This document shows, piece by piece, positions 11,101 to 20,190 of a stretch of DNA of 64,000 nucleotides. How positions within the stretch are numbered: position 1 is the stretch's first letter; each line of letters starts with the position of its first letter. The position numbers and the translations under genes are program-made. The DNA lies in the NCBI GenBank assembly GCA_950097015.1, contig CATNEN010000010.1, forward strand, positions 1,442,501 to 1,506,500. The letters run 5' to 3'. The notes under the pieces are model-generated. The model was given only the letters and a program-made list of their open reading frames with translations, was not told where the DNA came from and made no database searches. Origin of the DNA: Macrostomum hystrix (taxonomy: Eukaryota; Platyhelminthes; Macrostomidae).

Positions 11101-12635
11101 TTGAACGGCCATCGGCGCCGGAGCTGGAGCATCAGCAAGTTCAACTAGCTACGGTTTCGGAGCCAGAGCATCAGCAAGTTGAACTGCCATCGGCGCCGGA
11201 GCTGGAGCATCAGCAAGTTCAACTAGCTACGGTTTCGGAGCCAGAGCATCAACAAGTTGAACTGCCTTCTTTGCCGGAGCCGTCGCTGCCAGCCCAGACG
11301 CCGCTGAACTATCCAGCCAAGACTGAAGAGGCACTGAAGTTGGAGCATGGGGTGCAGTCGGCATCCCCGCCGAAACGGCCGTCCGCACCGTGCAAACAGC
11401 GCGCTGCTGCCAAGAGTTGCTGCGGCCGGGTCGCATCCGAAGAGGTTGAGGCGACAGAGGATGAAGCGAGCCATGCGGTGACTCAGGAGCCGGAGCCGGA
11501 GCATCAGGAGGAAGAACTTGCTTCGGCGTCGGAGCTGGAGCATCAGCAAGTTCAACTGCCATCGGCGCCGGAGCCGGAGAATCAGCAAATTCAACTGGCT
11601 TTCGTGTCGGATCCGGAGCATCAGCAAGTTGAACTGCCATTGGCGCTGGAGCCGGAGCATCAGCAAGTTCAACTGCCATCGGCGCCGGAGCCGGAGAATC
11701 AGCAAATTCAACTGGCTTTCGTGTCGGATCCGGAGCATCAGCAAGTTGAACTGCCATTAGCGCCGGAGCCGTCACTGCCAGCCCAGACGACGATGAAGTA
11801 TCAAGCAAAGACTGAAGAGGCACTGAAGTTGAAGCATGGGGTACAGTCGGCGTCCCCGCCGAAACGGCCGCCCGCACCGTGCAAGAAGCGCGCTGCTGCC
11901 AAGAGCTTCTGCGGCCGAGTCCTATCCGAAGAGTCTGAGGCGATAGAGGATGATGCGAGCCATGCGGTGACTCAGGAGCCGGAGCCGGAGCATCAGCAAG
12001 TTGAACTGCCATCGGCGCCGGAGCCGGAGTATCAGCAAGTTGAAGTGCCATCGGCGCCGGATCCGGAGTATCAGCAAGTTGAACTGCCATCGGCGCTGGA
12101 GCCGGAGCATCAGCAAGTTCAACTGCCTTCGACGTCGGAGCCGGAGCATCAGCAAGTTCAACTGCCTTCGACGTCGGAGCCGGAGCATCAGCAAGTTGAA
12201 GTGCCATCGGCGCCGGAGCCGGAGCATCAGCAAATTCAACTGGCTTTCGTTTCGGATTCGGAGCATCAGCAAGTTGAACTGCCATTGGCGCCGGAGCCGT
12301 CGCTGCCAGCCCAGACGCCGCTGAAGTATTCAGCAAAGACTGAAGAGGCACTGAAGTTGAAGCATGTGGTACAGTCTGTGTCCCCGCCAAAATGGCCGCC
12401 CGCACCGTGCAAGAAGCGCGCTGCTGCCAAGAGCTCCTGCGGTCGGGTCGCATCTGAGGAGTCTGAGGCGATAGAGGATGAGGCGAGCCATGCAGTCACT
12501 CAGGAGCCGGATCCGGAACATCAGCAAGTTCAACTGCTTTCGGCGCCACAGCCCTCGCTGCCAGAGCCTCGAGATGAGTTCCTGGTGCTGCTCACGGGCC
12601 TGCTGGCGCACCACCGCCTGAAGACTTCCTCTTGA
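8130..12635 (+). CDS. Giant Glu/Pro/His/Gln tandem-repeat protein (1,501 residues)
   Basis: One uninterrupted ATG-to-TGA frame of 1,501 residues. A unique N-terminal part of about 140 residues ends in basic KKRAAAK; the body is a two-level repeat. The short unit is about 13 residues, consensus PEPEHQQVELPSA, in many dozens of copies. It is punctuated eight times by a longer module containing SLPAQTP, SPPKRPPAPCKKRAAAK, then a Cys-Gly-Arg stretch and EDEASHAVTQ; copies start near 8413, 9041, 9419, 9833, 10473, 11365, 11857 and 12385. The C terminus is unique. EDEFRFLLT before the repeats and RDEFLVLLT after them look related. No signal peptide or membrane segment is seen, and composition predicts disorder. 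I do not recognise a family. The intact frame over 4.5 kb and the clean flanks favour a real gene, but a repeat unit divisible by three keeps frames open by itself, so expression is unproven. Confidence 0.6.
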   Translation: MPVFSNGLRCTRGGGGSSDRCRLNVCSAASADDVDDSESLANQSSAAQPDFTGSSQLKIDFESATVEESEDEFRFLLTIADRQAPTPEFGGVQSASPPKTPPGPQKKRAAAKNSCARVESEEVDATEDEATEDEASHAVTQEPEPEPEHQQVELASALEPEHQQVELPPEPKPEHQQVELPPEPKPEHQQVEQASAPEPEHQQGKLSSESEQEHQQVELGSKPEPEHQQVQLALVPEPEHQQVQLASESEPEHQLVELPSALEPEHQQVQLLSQPSMPVQTPQMYQANTEEVLKIKHVVQSVSPPKRLPAPCKKRAAAKSSCGRVASEESEAIEDEASHAVTQEPEPEPEHQQVELPSAPEPEHHQVELSSALELEHQQVELTSEPDPEHQQVQLLSTPQPSLPAQTPLMYQANTEGVLKLEHGVQSASSPKRLLSPPKKRAAAKGCCGRAASEESEAIEDDASHAVTQEPEPEPEPEHQQVELPSAPEPEQVQLASESEPEHQQVELASALEPEHQQVESPSAPEPEHQQVQLISAPQPSLPDQTPLMYQANTEGELKFENEVQSASPPKRPPSPPKMRAAARGCCGRVASEESEATEDEASHAVTQEPEPEPEHQQVQLLSTSEPEQVQLPLATEPKHQQVELTSESEPEHQQVELPSTLEPEHQQVELPPELKPEHQQVELPSTLEPEHQQVELPSTLEPEHQQVELFSALEPKHQQVELTSESEPEHQLVELPSALEPEHQQVQLLSQPSMPVQTPQMYQANTEELLKIKHVVQSVSPPKRLPAPCKKRAAAKSSCGRVASEESEAIEDEASHAVTQEPEQEPEHQQVELASASEQEHQRVELPSEPEHQRVELPSEPEHQRVELPSEPEHQRVELPSEPDPEHHQVELPLEPEHQRVELPSEPDPEHHQVELPLEPEHQRVELPSEPDPEHHQVELPSESELEHQQVELASASEPEHQQVKLPLAPEPEHQQVELPLAPEPEHQQVERPSAPELEHQQVQLATVSEPEHQQVELPSAPELEHQQVQLATVSEPEHQQVELPSLPEPSLPAQTPLNYPAKTEEALKLEHGVQSASPPKRPSAPCKQRAAAKSCCGRVASEEVEATEDEASHAVTQEPEPEHQEEELASASELEHQQVQLPSAPEPENQQIQLAFVSDPEHQQVELPLALEPEHQQVQLPSAPEPENQQIQLAFVSDPEHQQVELPLAPEPSLPAQTTMKYQAKTEEALKLKHGVQSASPPKRPPAPCKKRAAAKSFCGRVLSEESEAIEDDASHAVTQEPEPEHQQVELPSAPEPEYQQVEVPSAPDPEYQQVELPSALEPEHQQVQLPSTSEPEHQQVQLPSTSEPEHQQVEVPSAPEPEHQQIQLAFVSDSEHQQVELPLAPEPSLPAQTPLKYSAKTEEALKLKHVVQSVSPPKWPPAPCKKRAAAKSSCGRVASEESEAIEDEASHAVTQEPDPEHQQVQLLSAPQPSLPEPRDEFLVLLTGLLAHHRLKTSS
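8560..12540. repeat. 39-bp coding minisatellite with higher-order modules
   Basis: DNA level of the repeat protein: 39-bp units around GAGCCGGAGCATCAGCAAGT, grouped into larger blocks each closed by a conserved segment of about 170 bp. The blocks near 8990-9180 and 10430-10610 are almost identical, which suggests recent unequal exchange or conversion. Because the unit is a multiple of three and lacks stops, the minus strand is also open for 900 codons (11001-8299) and 408 codons (12453-11227). Confidence 0.9.
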
Positions 12636-13048
12636 ACTTGACCGTCAACCAGGAGGAAATCGCCATCACCTGAAGCCTCTGACGTGGAAATATATTCTGC
12701 GTCCCACCATGGCTTAAATATTTTTCAAGAAAACCTTTGTCTGACCGTCTTTTTTAACAGCTTTTTAAATGATTTTTTACCGGCTGGGCTAGGCGAGGTT
12801 TATATGCGGCCCGCTCCTTTTCCAAAGTCCATCAACTCGGCCTGTTAATTCCCCAACTGCATTCATTTTATCTCCATGCTAATTTTCGTTGCTGTACTTG
12901 CAGTAGAGTTCTGCGTGTGCGGTTATCTGTTGGAACACTACCCAGGCTGTCCTGAATACACTTGGCACCGGTCATGCGTGCCTGGCTTCGTAAAGCGAAC
13001 CGCCTAACTGTATTTACTGCTCAAGATCGAATATCTTCTCATCTCTCA
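12636..13048. other. 3' flank of the repeat-protein gene
   Basis: AT-richer sequence after the stop codon with no canonical AATAAA that I could find and no coding signal. Probably 3' untranslated region and spacer. Confidence 0.4.
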
Positions 13049-15178
13049 CTCTGCTTTTATCTACTCTCATCACTCCCTCTGACTCTCCCTCCATCTACTC
13101 TCATCACTCCCTCTGACTCTCCCTCCATCTACTCTCATCACTCCCTCTGACTCTCCTTCCATCTACTCTCATCACTCCCTCTGACTCTCCCTCCATCTAC
13201 TCTCATCACTCCCTCTGACTCTCCCTCCATCTACTCTCATCACTCCTTCTGACTCTCCCTCCATCTACTCTCATCACTCCCTCTGACTCTCCCTCCATCT
13301 ACTCTCATCACTCCCTCTGACTCTCCCTCCATCTACTCTCATCACTCCTTCTGACTCTCCCTCCATCTACTCTCATCACTCCCTCTGACTCTCCCTCCAT
13401 CTACTCTCATCGCTCCCTCTGACTCTCCCTCCATCTACTCTCATCACTCCTTCTGACTCTCCCTCCATCTACTCTCATCACTCCTTCAGACTCTCCCTCC
13501 ATCTACTCTCATCACTCCTTCTGACTCTCCCTCCATCTACTCTCATCACTCCTTCAGACTCTCCCTCCATCTACTCTCATCACTCCTTCTGACTCTCCCT
13601 CCATCTACTCTCATCACTCCTTCAGACTCTCCCTCCATCTACTCTCATCACTCCTTCTGACTCTCCCTCCATCTACTCTCATCACTCCTTCAGACTCTCC
13701 CTCCATCTACTCTCATCACTCCTTCAGACTCTCCCTCCATCTACTCTCATCGCTCCCTCTGACTCTCCCTCCATCTACTCTCATCGCTCCCTCTGACTCT
13801 CCCTCCATCTACTCTCATCACTCTCTCTGACTCTCCCTTCATCTACTCTCATCGCTCCCTCTGACTCTCCCTCCATCTACTCTCATCACTCCCTCTGACT
13901 CTCCCTCCATCTACTCTCTTCACTCCCTCTGACTCTCCCTCCATCTACTCTCATCGCTCCCTCTGACTCTCCCTCCATCTACTCTCATCGCTCCCTCTGA
14001 CTCTCCCTCCATCTATTCTCATCGCTCCCTCTGACTCTCCCTCCATCTACTCTCATCACTCCCTCTGACTCTCCCTCCATCTACTCTCATCGCTCCCTCT
14101 GACTCTCCCTCCATCTACTCTCATCACTCCCTCTGACTCTCCCTCCATCTACTCTCATCGCTCCCTCTGACTCTCCCTCCATCTACTCTCATCACTCCCT
14201 CTGACTCTCCCTCCATCTACTCTCATCGCTCCCTCTGACTCTCCCTCCATCTACTCTCATCACTCCTTCTGACTCTCCCTCCATCTACTCTCATCACTCC
14301 TTCAGACTCTCCCTCCATCTACTCTCATCACTCCTTCTGACTCTCCCTCCATCTACTCTCATCACTCCTTCAGACTCTCCCTCCATCTACTCTCATCACT
14401 CCTTCTGACTCTCCCTCCATCTACTCTCATCACTCCTTCAGACTCTCCCTCCATCTACTCTCATCACTCCTTCTGACTCTCCCTCCATCTACTCTCATCA
14501 CTCCTTCAGACTCTCCCTCCATCTACTCTCATCACTCCTTCAGACTCTCCCTCCATCTACTCTCATCGCTCCCTCTGACTCTCCCTCCATCTACTCTCAT
14601 CGCTCCCTCTGACTCTCCCTCCATCTACTCTCATCACTCTCTCTGACTCTCCCTTCATCTACTCTCATCGCTCCCTCTGACTCTCCCTCCATCTACTCTC
14701 ATCACTCCCTCTGACTCTCCCTCCATCTACTCTCATCACTCCCTCTGACTCTCCCTCCATCTACTCTCATCACTCCCTCTGACTCTCCTTCCATCTACTC
14801 TCATCACTCCCTCTGACTCTCCCTCCATCTACTCTCATCACTCCCTCTGACTCTCCCTCCATCTACTCTCATCACTCCTTCTGACTCTCCCTCCATCTAC
14901 TCTCATCACTCCCTCTGACTCTCCCTCCATCTACTCTCATCACTCCCTCTGACTCTCCCTCCATCTACTCTCATCACTCCTTCTGACTCTCCCTCCATCT
15001 ACTCTCATCACTCCCTCTGACTCTCCCTCCATCTACTCTCATCGCTCCCTCTGACTCTCCCTCCATCTACTCTCATCACTCCCTCTGACTCTCCCTCCAT
15101 CTACTCTCTTCACTCCCTCTGACTCTCCCTCCATCTACTCTCATCGCTCCCTCTGACTCTCCCTCCATCTACTCTCAT
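13049..15178. repeat. 34-bp pyrimidine-rich minisatellite, about 62 copies
   Basis: Unit CTCTGACTCTCCCTCCATCT followed by ACTCTCATCACTCC, very regular over 2.1 kb. Variants (ATCACTCCTTC, ATCGCTCCCTC, CTTCAGACTC) alternate in blocks; a pattern near 13480-13860 recurs near 14260-14690, pointing to duplication of multi-unit blocks. One strand is almost purely pyrimidine, so it could form triplex DNA. Confidence 0.97.
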
Positions 15179-15797
15179 TCCTCATCAGTTATCCACATCG
15201 CTCACTGATACCTCTCTGTCTATTATTAACCGAGTCAATTTTAGTTTTTGCTCCTGGTCTGCAGGTTTGCGTCAGTGCCAGCCATGAATGGCGCAGATTC
15301 TCATTCAACTCTCCGCATATGGCGCCGCCTGCAAGAGACCAAATATTTTTCTTTCTATTATTTCTTTTCTCAGTTTTTGAATGGACTCTGGACAGCAATG
15401 CGAAGGGGTCTGGGAGGGCCGCTTTTGTCTCTCCGCGGTAAAGTGGCGTCCCTCGGACCGGCCCCGCCAGACGGACTCTGCTGGCAGTTTGAGCAGGCAG
15501 CGGGTGTTGAGCACACGCCTACGGCTGCATGGGTGCGCGCCCAAAAGCGCGATTGTTTGTGGTGCCTGCATTAGCCACTGTTGCTGCAGAGTTGCCGACC
15601 CCACCCCACCCCCTGCCCACTGCCTTTGCACTGCTGGACACTCAGTGCGTGTTTCAGTTGCGAATGGGGTCTGCGGGCCCAGCATCTGTGAGCCTTCAGT
15701 TTGCATATACTCGAGCAGCAGCCTGGCCTACTGAGTTTCTACTCCACTCTTCTCCTCACCTGCTCCGCATCGGATACTCGCACAGACCAACTCAGCC
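15179..15797. other. Upstream region of TAL exon 1a
   Basis: No gene recognised. The sequence is partly GC-rich and precedes the first of two alternative TAL first exons, so promoter and 5' leader are expected here. ACTCAG ends two bases before the ATG at 15798 and could be a splice or trans-splice acceptor. Confidence 0.35.
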
Positions 15798-15914
15798 ATG
15801 GCCGACTTTCTCAAAGCCTTCGAGTCCATCGACACCGACTTTAGCGGCGAGATCACCCGCGAGGAGTTGGAGGCCTACTGCCAGCGACAGAACTTCGACG
15901 AAAAGTTCACGCAG
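15798..15914 (+). CDS. TAL gene alternative first exon 1a (EF-hand 1)
   Basis: ATG to a GTGAGC donor, 117 nt, 39 codons: MADFLKAFESIDTDFSGEIT and 19 more residues. It carries the start of an EF-hand loop (DTDFSGEIT, then EE). It has exactly the same length and phase 0 end as exon 1b at 16980, with about 20 of 39 residues identical. It cannot be spliced in front of exon 1b, because 1b has its own ATG and the acceptor before it leads straight to a TGA in the joined frame. It can replace 1b by splicing to exon 2 at 17181. Either an alternative first exon or the leftover of a tandem gene duplication. Confidence 0.8.
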
Positions 15915-15954
15915 GTGAGCGGCCGAAATTCTTTCGATTGCTTGCTTTTTACTC

Positions 15955-16482
15955 TGCCATTTCCTGTTCCTGTGTGTCATTTCCTGTTTCTGTATGCCAA
16001 TTCTATTTCCTGCATGTCATTTCTAGTTTCTGCATGCAATTTTCTATTCCTGCATGCCATTTCTAGTTCCTGCATGCCATTTCCTGTTCTGGAATGCTAT
16101 TTATAGTTCCTGCATGCCATTTATAGTTCCTGCATGCCATTTATAGTTCTTGAATGCTATTTATAGTTCCTGCATGCCATTTCTAGTTCCTGCATGCCAT
16201 TTATAGCTCCTGCATGCTATTTATAGTTCCTGCATGCCATTTCTAGTTCCTGCATGCTATTTCCTGTTCTTGAATGCTATTTATAGTTCCTGCATGCCAT
16301 TTCTAGTTCCTGCATGCCATTTCTAGTTCCTGCATGCCATTTCTAGTTCCTGCATGCCATTTCCTGTTCTTGAATGCTATTTATAGTTCCTGCATACCAT
16401 TTCCTGTTCCTGCATGCCATTTCCTGTTCCTGCATGCCATTTCTAGTTCCTGCATACCATTTCCTGTTCCTGAATGCCATTT
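15955..16482. repeat. 20-bp minisatellite between TAL exons 1a and 1b
   Basis: Unit TTCCTGCATGCCATTTCTAG, about 26 copies, variants TTTATAG, TTTCCTG and CTTGAATGC. It starts about 40 bases after the exon 1a donor. Confidence 0.93.
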
Positions 16483-16979
16483 CACAAGTCCTGGTTTTCC
16501 GCTAACCAAAGTTTCGCATTTTAAATGCTGGTTTTGTGCATGTCAGCCTGGCAGATCACTGATCACCACTGATTTCAAAAGTGCTGCCGAAATCAAACTC
16601 ACGGAATTTCGTTATATATGCTCAGAATTCATAGAAATTTTCCGGATGGGGAGTAGAATGATTTAATAAGAATACAGGCCCGCACCTTGGAGGTAGGGAG
16701 AGAAAGGGTAAGAAGGGCAGTGTACAATCCAAGTTGCACTAAGGGCCATTTGGCCTGATGTACATTCCGGCCGTCCCCCCGGGTGTTCTGTCTTGCCCAG
16801 CGGCCTGGCCCACCACAGCAGATCATTATAGAGACAGGAAGAGGGGGAGAGAAGAGGCGGAGAGATTGTGAAAGAGCGTGGACTGGAGTGCAACCAGCAG
16901 CTGAACCAGCAGTTTGGCTGCAATCAGCGCGGCCTAGCAAAGCAGGTCGGCTCGGGGATTCGGCAATTTTTCAGCAGTG
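16483..16979. other. Probable promoter and leader of TAL exon 1b
   Basis: Unique sequence between the 20-bp array and the exon 1b ATG, without a supported reading frame. It ends CAATTTTTCAGCAGTG before the ATG; TTTTTCAG is a good acceptor, so exon 1b may have an upstream untranslated exon or receive a spliced leader. Confidence 0.35.
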
Positions 16980-18067
16980 ATGTGCGACCTGCTGCGCGCC
17001 TTCGAGTCCATCGATACGGACCACAGTGGCGCCATCACCAAGGAGGAACTGCTCGGCTATTGTCGTGACAATGGCGTCGATATGAACTTTGTGGAGGTGA
17101 CAGAGCTTAGCAAACTTGATGGGCCTGTGAGGAACACTGCGAACACTGCAACACTGGCATTTTCCCATCTAAATCCGCAGAAATGGCTGAACCTGTTCGA
17201 CATGGACAACTCCGGCACCATCAGCATCGAGGAGTACTGCGAGGTCCTGGGTCTCAAGCCCAATGAGGACTACATGTGAGTTTGTAGCGAGCTGAGTTCA
17301 TGCGCTCAGGAGTGAGTGAGTGATCGAGCGAGAAGTGTTTTAGTGTGTGAATGACTCATATGAGTGAGTTCATGAGTTCATGAGTTGGTGAGCTCATGAG
17401 TTGGTGAACTCATAAGTGAGTGAGTTCATGAGTGAGTGAGTTCATGAGTGAGTGAGTTCATAAGTGAGTGAGTTCATGAGTGAGTGAATTCATGAGTGAG
17501 TGAGTTCATGAGTGAGTGAGTTCATAAGTGAGTGAGTTCATGAGTGAGTGAGTTCATGAGTGAGTGAGTTCATGAGTGAGTGAGTTCATGAGTGAGTGAA
17601 TTCATGAGTGAGTGAGTTCATGAGTGAGTGAGTTCATGAGTGAGTGAGTTCATGAGTGAGTGAGTTCATGAGTGAGTGAATTCATGAGTGAGTGAGTTAA
17701 AACCGCTTCATTCTCCAGCGACAAAGTCACGGAGCAGCGGGCCCACGCGGGCGTCGGCGCACCCACCGACGATGACGATGAGGACGTCATGGACGGCGTC
17801 CGGATCATCGCGCTGGACAAGGAGATGACGGAGGACCTGAAGCGCGCGATCGTTCGGCTGGCTCGGCGCGCCCAGGACGAGTTCTCAGTTGAAAAGGACA
17901 TTGCCAAGTACATCAAGACAGAGCTGGACAGCCAGGACCAGCGGGCCTGGCACGTCATTGTCGGCCGCTTCCAGTACGGCTCCTACTGCACACACGAGGT
18001 GGGCTGCATGTTCCACTTCTTTGTCAACAGGTTCGCCATTCTGGTGTGGCGGACGCCGGACTACTAA
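16980..18067 (+). CDS. TAL: Tegumental-allergen-like protein: EF-hands plus dynein-light-chain domain
   Basis: Exons 16980-17096 (1b), 17181-17275 and 17719-18067 join in frame to 186 residues. Exon 1b encodes the first EF-hand (DTDHSGAIT loop), exon 2 the second (FDMDNSGTISIEE), and exon 3 an acidic linker followed by a dynein-light-chain-like domain ending WHVIVGRFQYGSYCTHEVGC and FAILVWRTPDY. This order and length match the TAL family (Schistosoma Sm22.6-type, tegument-associated, Ca2+-binding). The DMDNSGTIS loop has the usual D-x-D-x-S-G spacing, so Ca2+ binding is plausible. The frame starts at ATG 16980; the preceding codon is GTG. The 84-nt intron 1 is a multiple of three and has no in-frame stop, so its retention would only insert 28 residues. 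Intron 2 is a 16-bp minisatellite. AATAAA follows at 18469. Confidence 0.9.
17330..17697. repeat. 16-bp minisatellite in TAL intron 2
   Basis: Unit GAGTGAGTGAGTTCAT, about 22 copies, between the GTGAGT donor after 17275 and the acceptor at 17717-17718. The unit is itself rich in GTGAGT, so the array carries many copies of a consensus 5' splice site. Confidence 0.95.
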
Positions 18068-18468
18068 AGCGCGCCAGGCGACCCCAGAAAAGTTGTGCGT
18101 GTAGCTAAATGACAGTATCGGACAGTGCACAACTGACAGCGCGGCTCCGTTTATCGTCGACGTTAATTTTCTAGACTGAGCTCTGCCAAAGCAAAGATTC
18201 TAAATTAGCTGCAGGCTTCCGTGTAACCCATTTGACGCACCCTAACAAAACGCACCGATCTGTTTATTTTCCTATAGTTTTTTCACCACAGAACCCATAA
18301 TTCTGCGCGAGGCTAAAATAAGCAAAAGCTGGTTCATAATTTTTGCATTGCGCAGATCGAAATGGCGCGAATTTTGGCTGATTAATTTTCTAAGAAACTC
18401 ATTCACTCTGGACCCGAGAGGCCAAGCAACTGGCTGCATAATTCAGCACCAAAGGCTGGCAATTCATT

Positions 18469-18474
18469 AATAAA
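18469..18474 (+). terminator. Polyadenylation signal AATAAA of the TAL gene
   Basis: AATAAA about 400 bases after the TAL stop codon in otherwise non-coding sequence; the first match on this strand. Confidence 0.45.
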
Positions 18475-18639
18475 AATGCGCACACCGCGGCTTGTCAGTG
18501 AAAGGTAGGCGAAAAATAATGTGCATTTCGCAAACGATTAATAGTGCTGGGTTGAGTGTGGCGGACATGCATCCCTATGCGCGAAGCGTCCTCGTGCATA
18601 GACCATTAAAGCACTAAAAAGCCTTGCATTAATTTACCA

Positions 18640-19925
18640 TTATCTCCCTTCATCTTCCATTATCTCCCTTCATCTTCCATTATCTCTCTTCATCTCCTAT
18701 TATCTCCCTTCATCTTCCATTATCCCCCGTCACCTTCTATTATCTCCCTTCATCTCCTATTATCTCCCTTCATCTTCCATTATCTCCCTTCATCTTCCAT
18801 TATCTCTCTTCATCTCCTATTATCTCCCTTCATCTTCCATTATCCCCCGTCACCTTCTATTATCTCCCTTCATCTCCTATTATCTCCCTTCATCTTCCAT
18901 TATCCCCCGTCACCTTCTATTATCTCCCTTCATCTTCCATTATCCCCATCACCTTCTATTATCTCCCTTCATCTTCCATTATCTCCCTTCATATTCCATT
19001 ATCTCCCTTCATCTTCCATTATCTCCATCACCTTCTATTATCTCCCTTCATCTTCCATTATCTCCCTTCATCTTCCATTATCTCCCTTCATCTCCTATTA
19101 TCTCCCTTCATCTTCCATTATCCCCCATCACCTTCTATTATCTCCCTTCATCTTCCATTATCTCCCTTCATCTTCCATTATCTCCCTTCATCTCCTATTA
19201 TCTCCCTTCATCTTCCATTATCTCCTATTATCTCCCTTTATCTTCCATTATCTCCCTTCATCTTCCATTATCTCCTATTATCTCCCTTTATCTTCCATTA
19301 TCTCCCTTCATCTTCCATTATCTCCCTTCATCTTCCATTATCTCCCTTCATCTCCTATTATCTCCCTTCATCTTCCATTATCTCCCTTCATCTCCTATTA
19401 TCCCCCGTCACCTTCTATTATCTCCCTTCATCTTCCATTATCTCCCTTCACTTCCTATTCTCTCCCTTCACTTCCTATTCTCTCCCTTCACTTCCTATTC
19501 TCTCCCTTCACTTCCTATTCTCTCCCTTCACTTCCTATTCTCTCCCTTCACTTCCTATTATCTCCCTTCATCTTCCATTATCTCCCTTCACTTCCTATTC
19601 TCTCCCTTCACTTCCTATTCTCTCCCTTCACTTCCTATTCTCTCCCTTCACTTCCTATTCTCTCCCTTCACTTCCTATTCTCTCCCTTCACTTCCTATTC
19701 TCTCCCTTCACTTCCTATTCTCTCCCTTCATTTCCTATTCTCTCCCTTCATTTCCAATTCTCTCCCTTCATTTCCTATTCTCTCCCTTCATTTCCTATTC
19801 TCTCCCTTCACTTCCTATTCTCTCCCTTCACTTCCTATTCTCTCCCTTCACTTCCTATTCTCTCCCTTCACTTCCTATTCTCTCCCTTCACTTCCAATTC
19901 TCTCCCTTCATTTCCTATTATCTGC
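18640..19925. repeat. 20-bp pyrimidine-rich minisatellite, about 64 copies
   Basis: Unit TATCTCCCTTCATCTTCCAT in the left half, passing into TCTCCCTTCACTTCCTATTC in the right half (from about 19440). Blocks of mixed variants (CCCCCGTCACC) recur in the left half. The sharp change of dominant variant suggests two expansion episodes. Confidence 0.96.
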
Positions 19926-20089
19926 CTTTATTTTAAATTATCACTTTTTATCTCAATTCATCAAACTATCCTCACTACAGACTAATTTTTCACGCTTACA
20001 ATCTCTTCAGAGTCTATCCTTAATTCCTTCCCTTTATCTTTAATATCTTTAATATCTTTAAAAGAATGAATAAGCGGCCATGGAACATG

Positions 20090-20190
20090 GCTCAGTCGAC
20101 ATGCAGCTAGCTAGCCACACATGGCTCAGTCGACATGCAGCTAGCTAGCCACACATGGCTCAGTCGACATGCAGCTAGCTAGCCACACAT
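20090..20190. repeat. 34-bp direct repeat, 3 copies, with internal palindromes
   Basis: Unit CATGGCTCAGTCGACATGCA then GCTAGCTAGCCACA, three near-identical copies. Each holds the palindromes GTCGAC and GCTAGCTAGC. Confidence 0.93.

Noticed and set aside
16977-17279. TAL exon 1b-exon 2 as one uninterrupted exon ending at the TGA after EDYM
   Set aside because: Removing the 84-nt segment restores EF-hand spacing as in the TAL family, and the terminal TGA lies inside a GTGAGT donor that links in phase to the dynein-light-chain exon.
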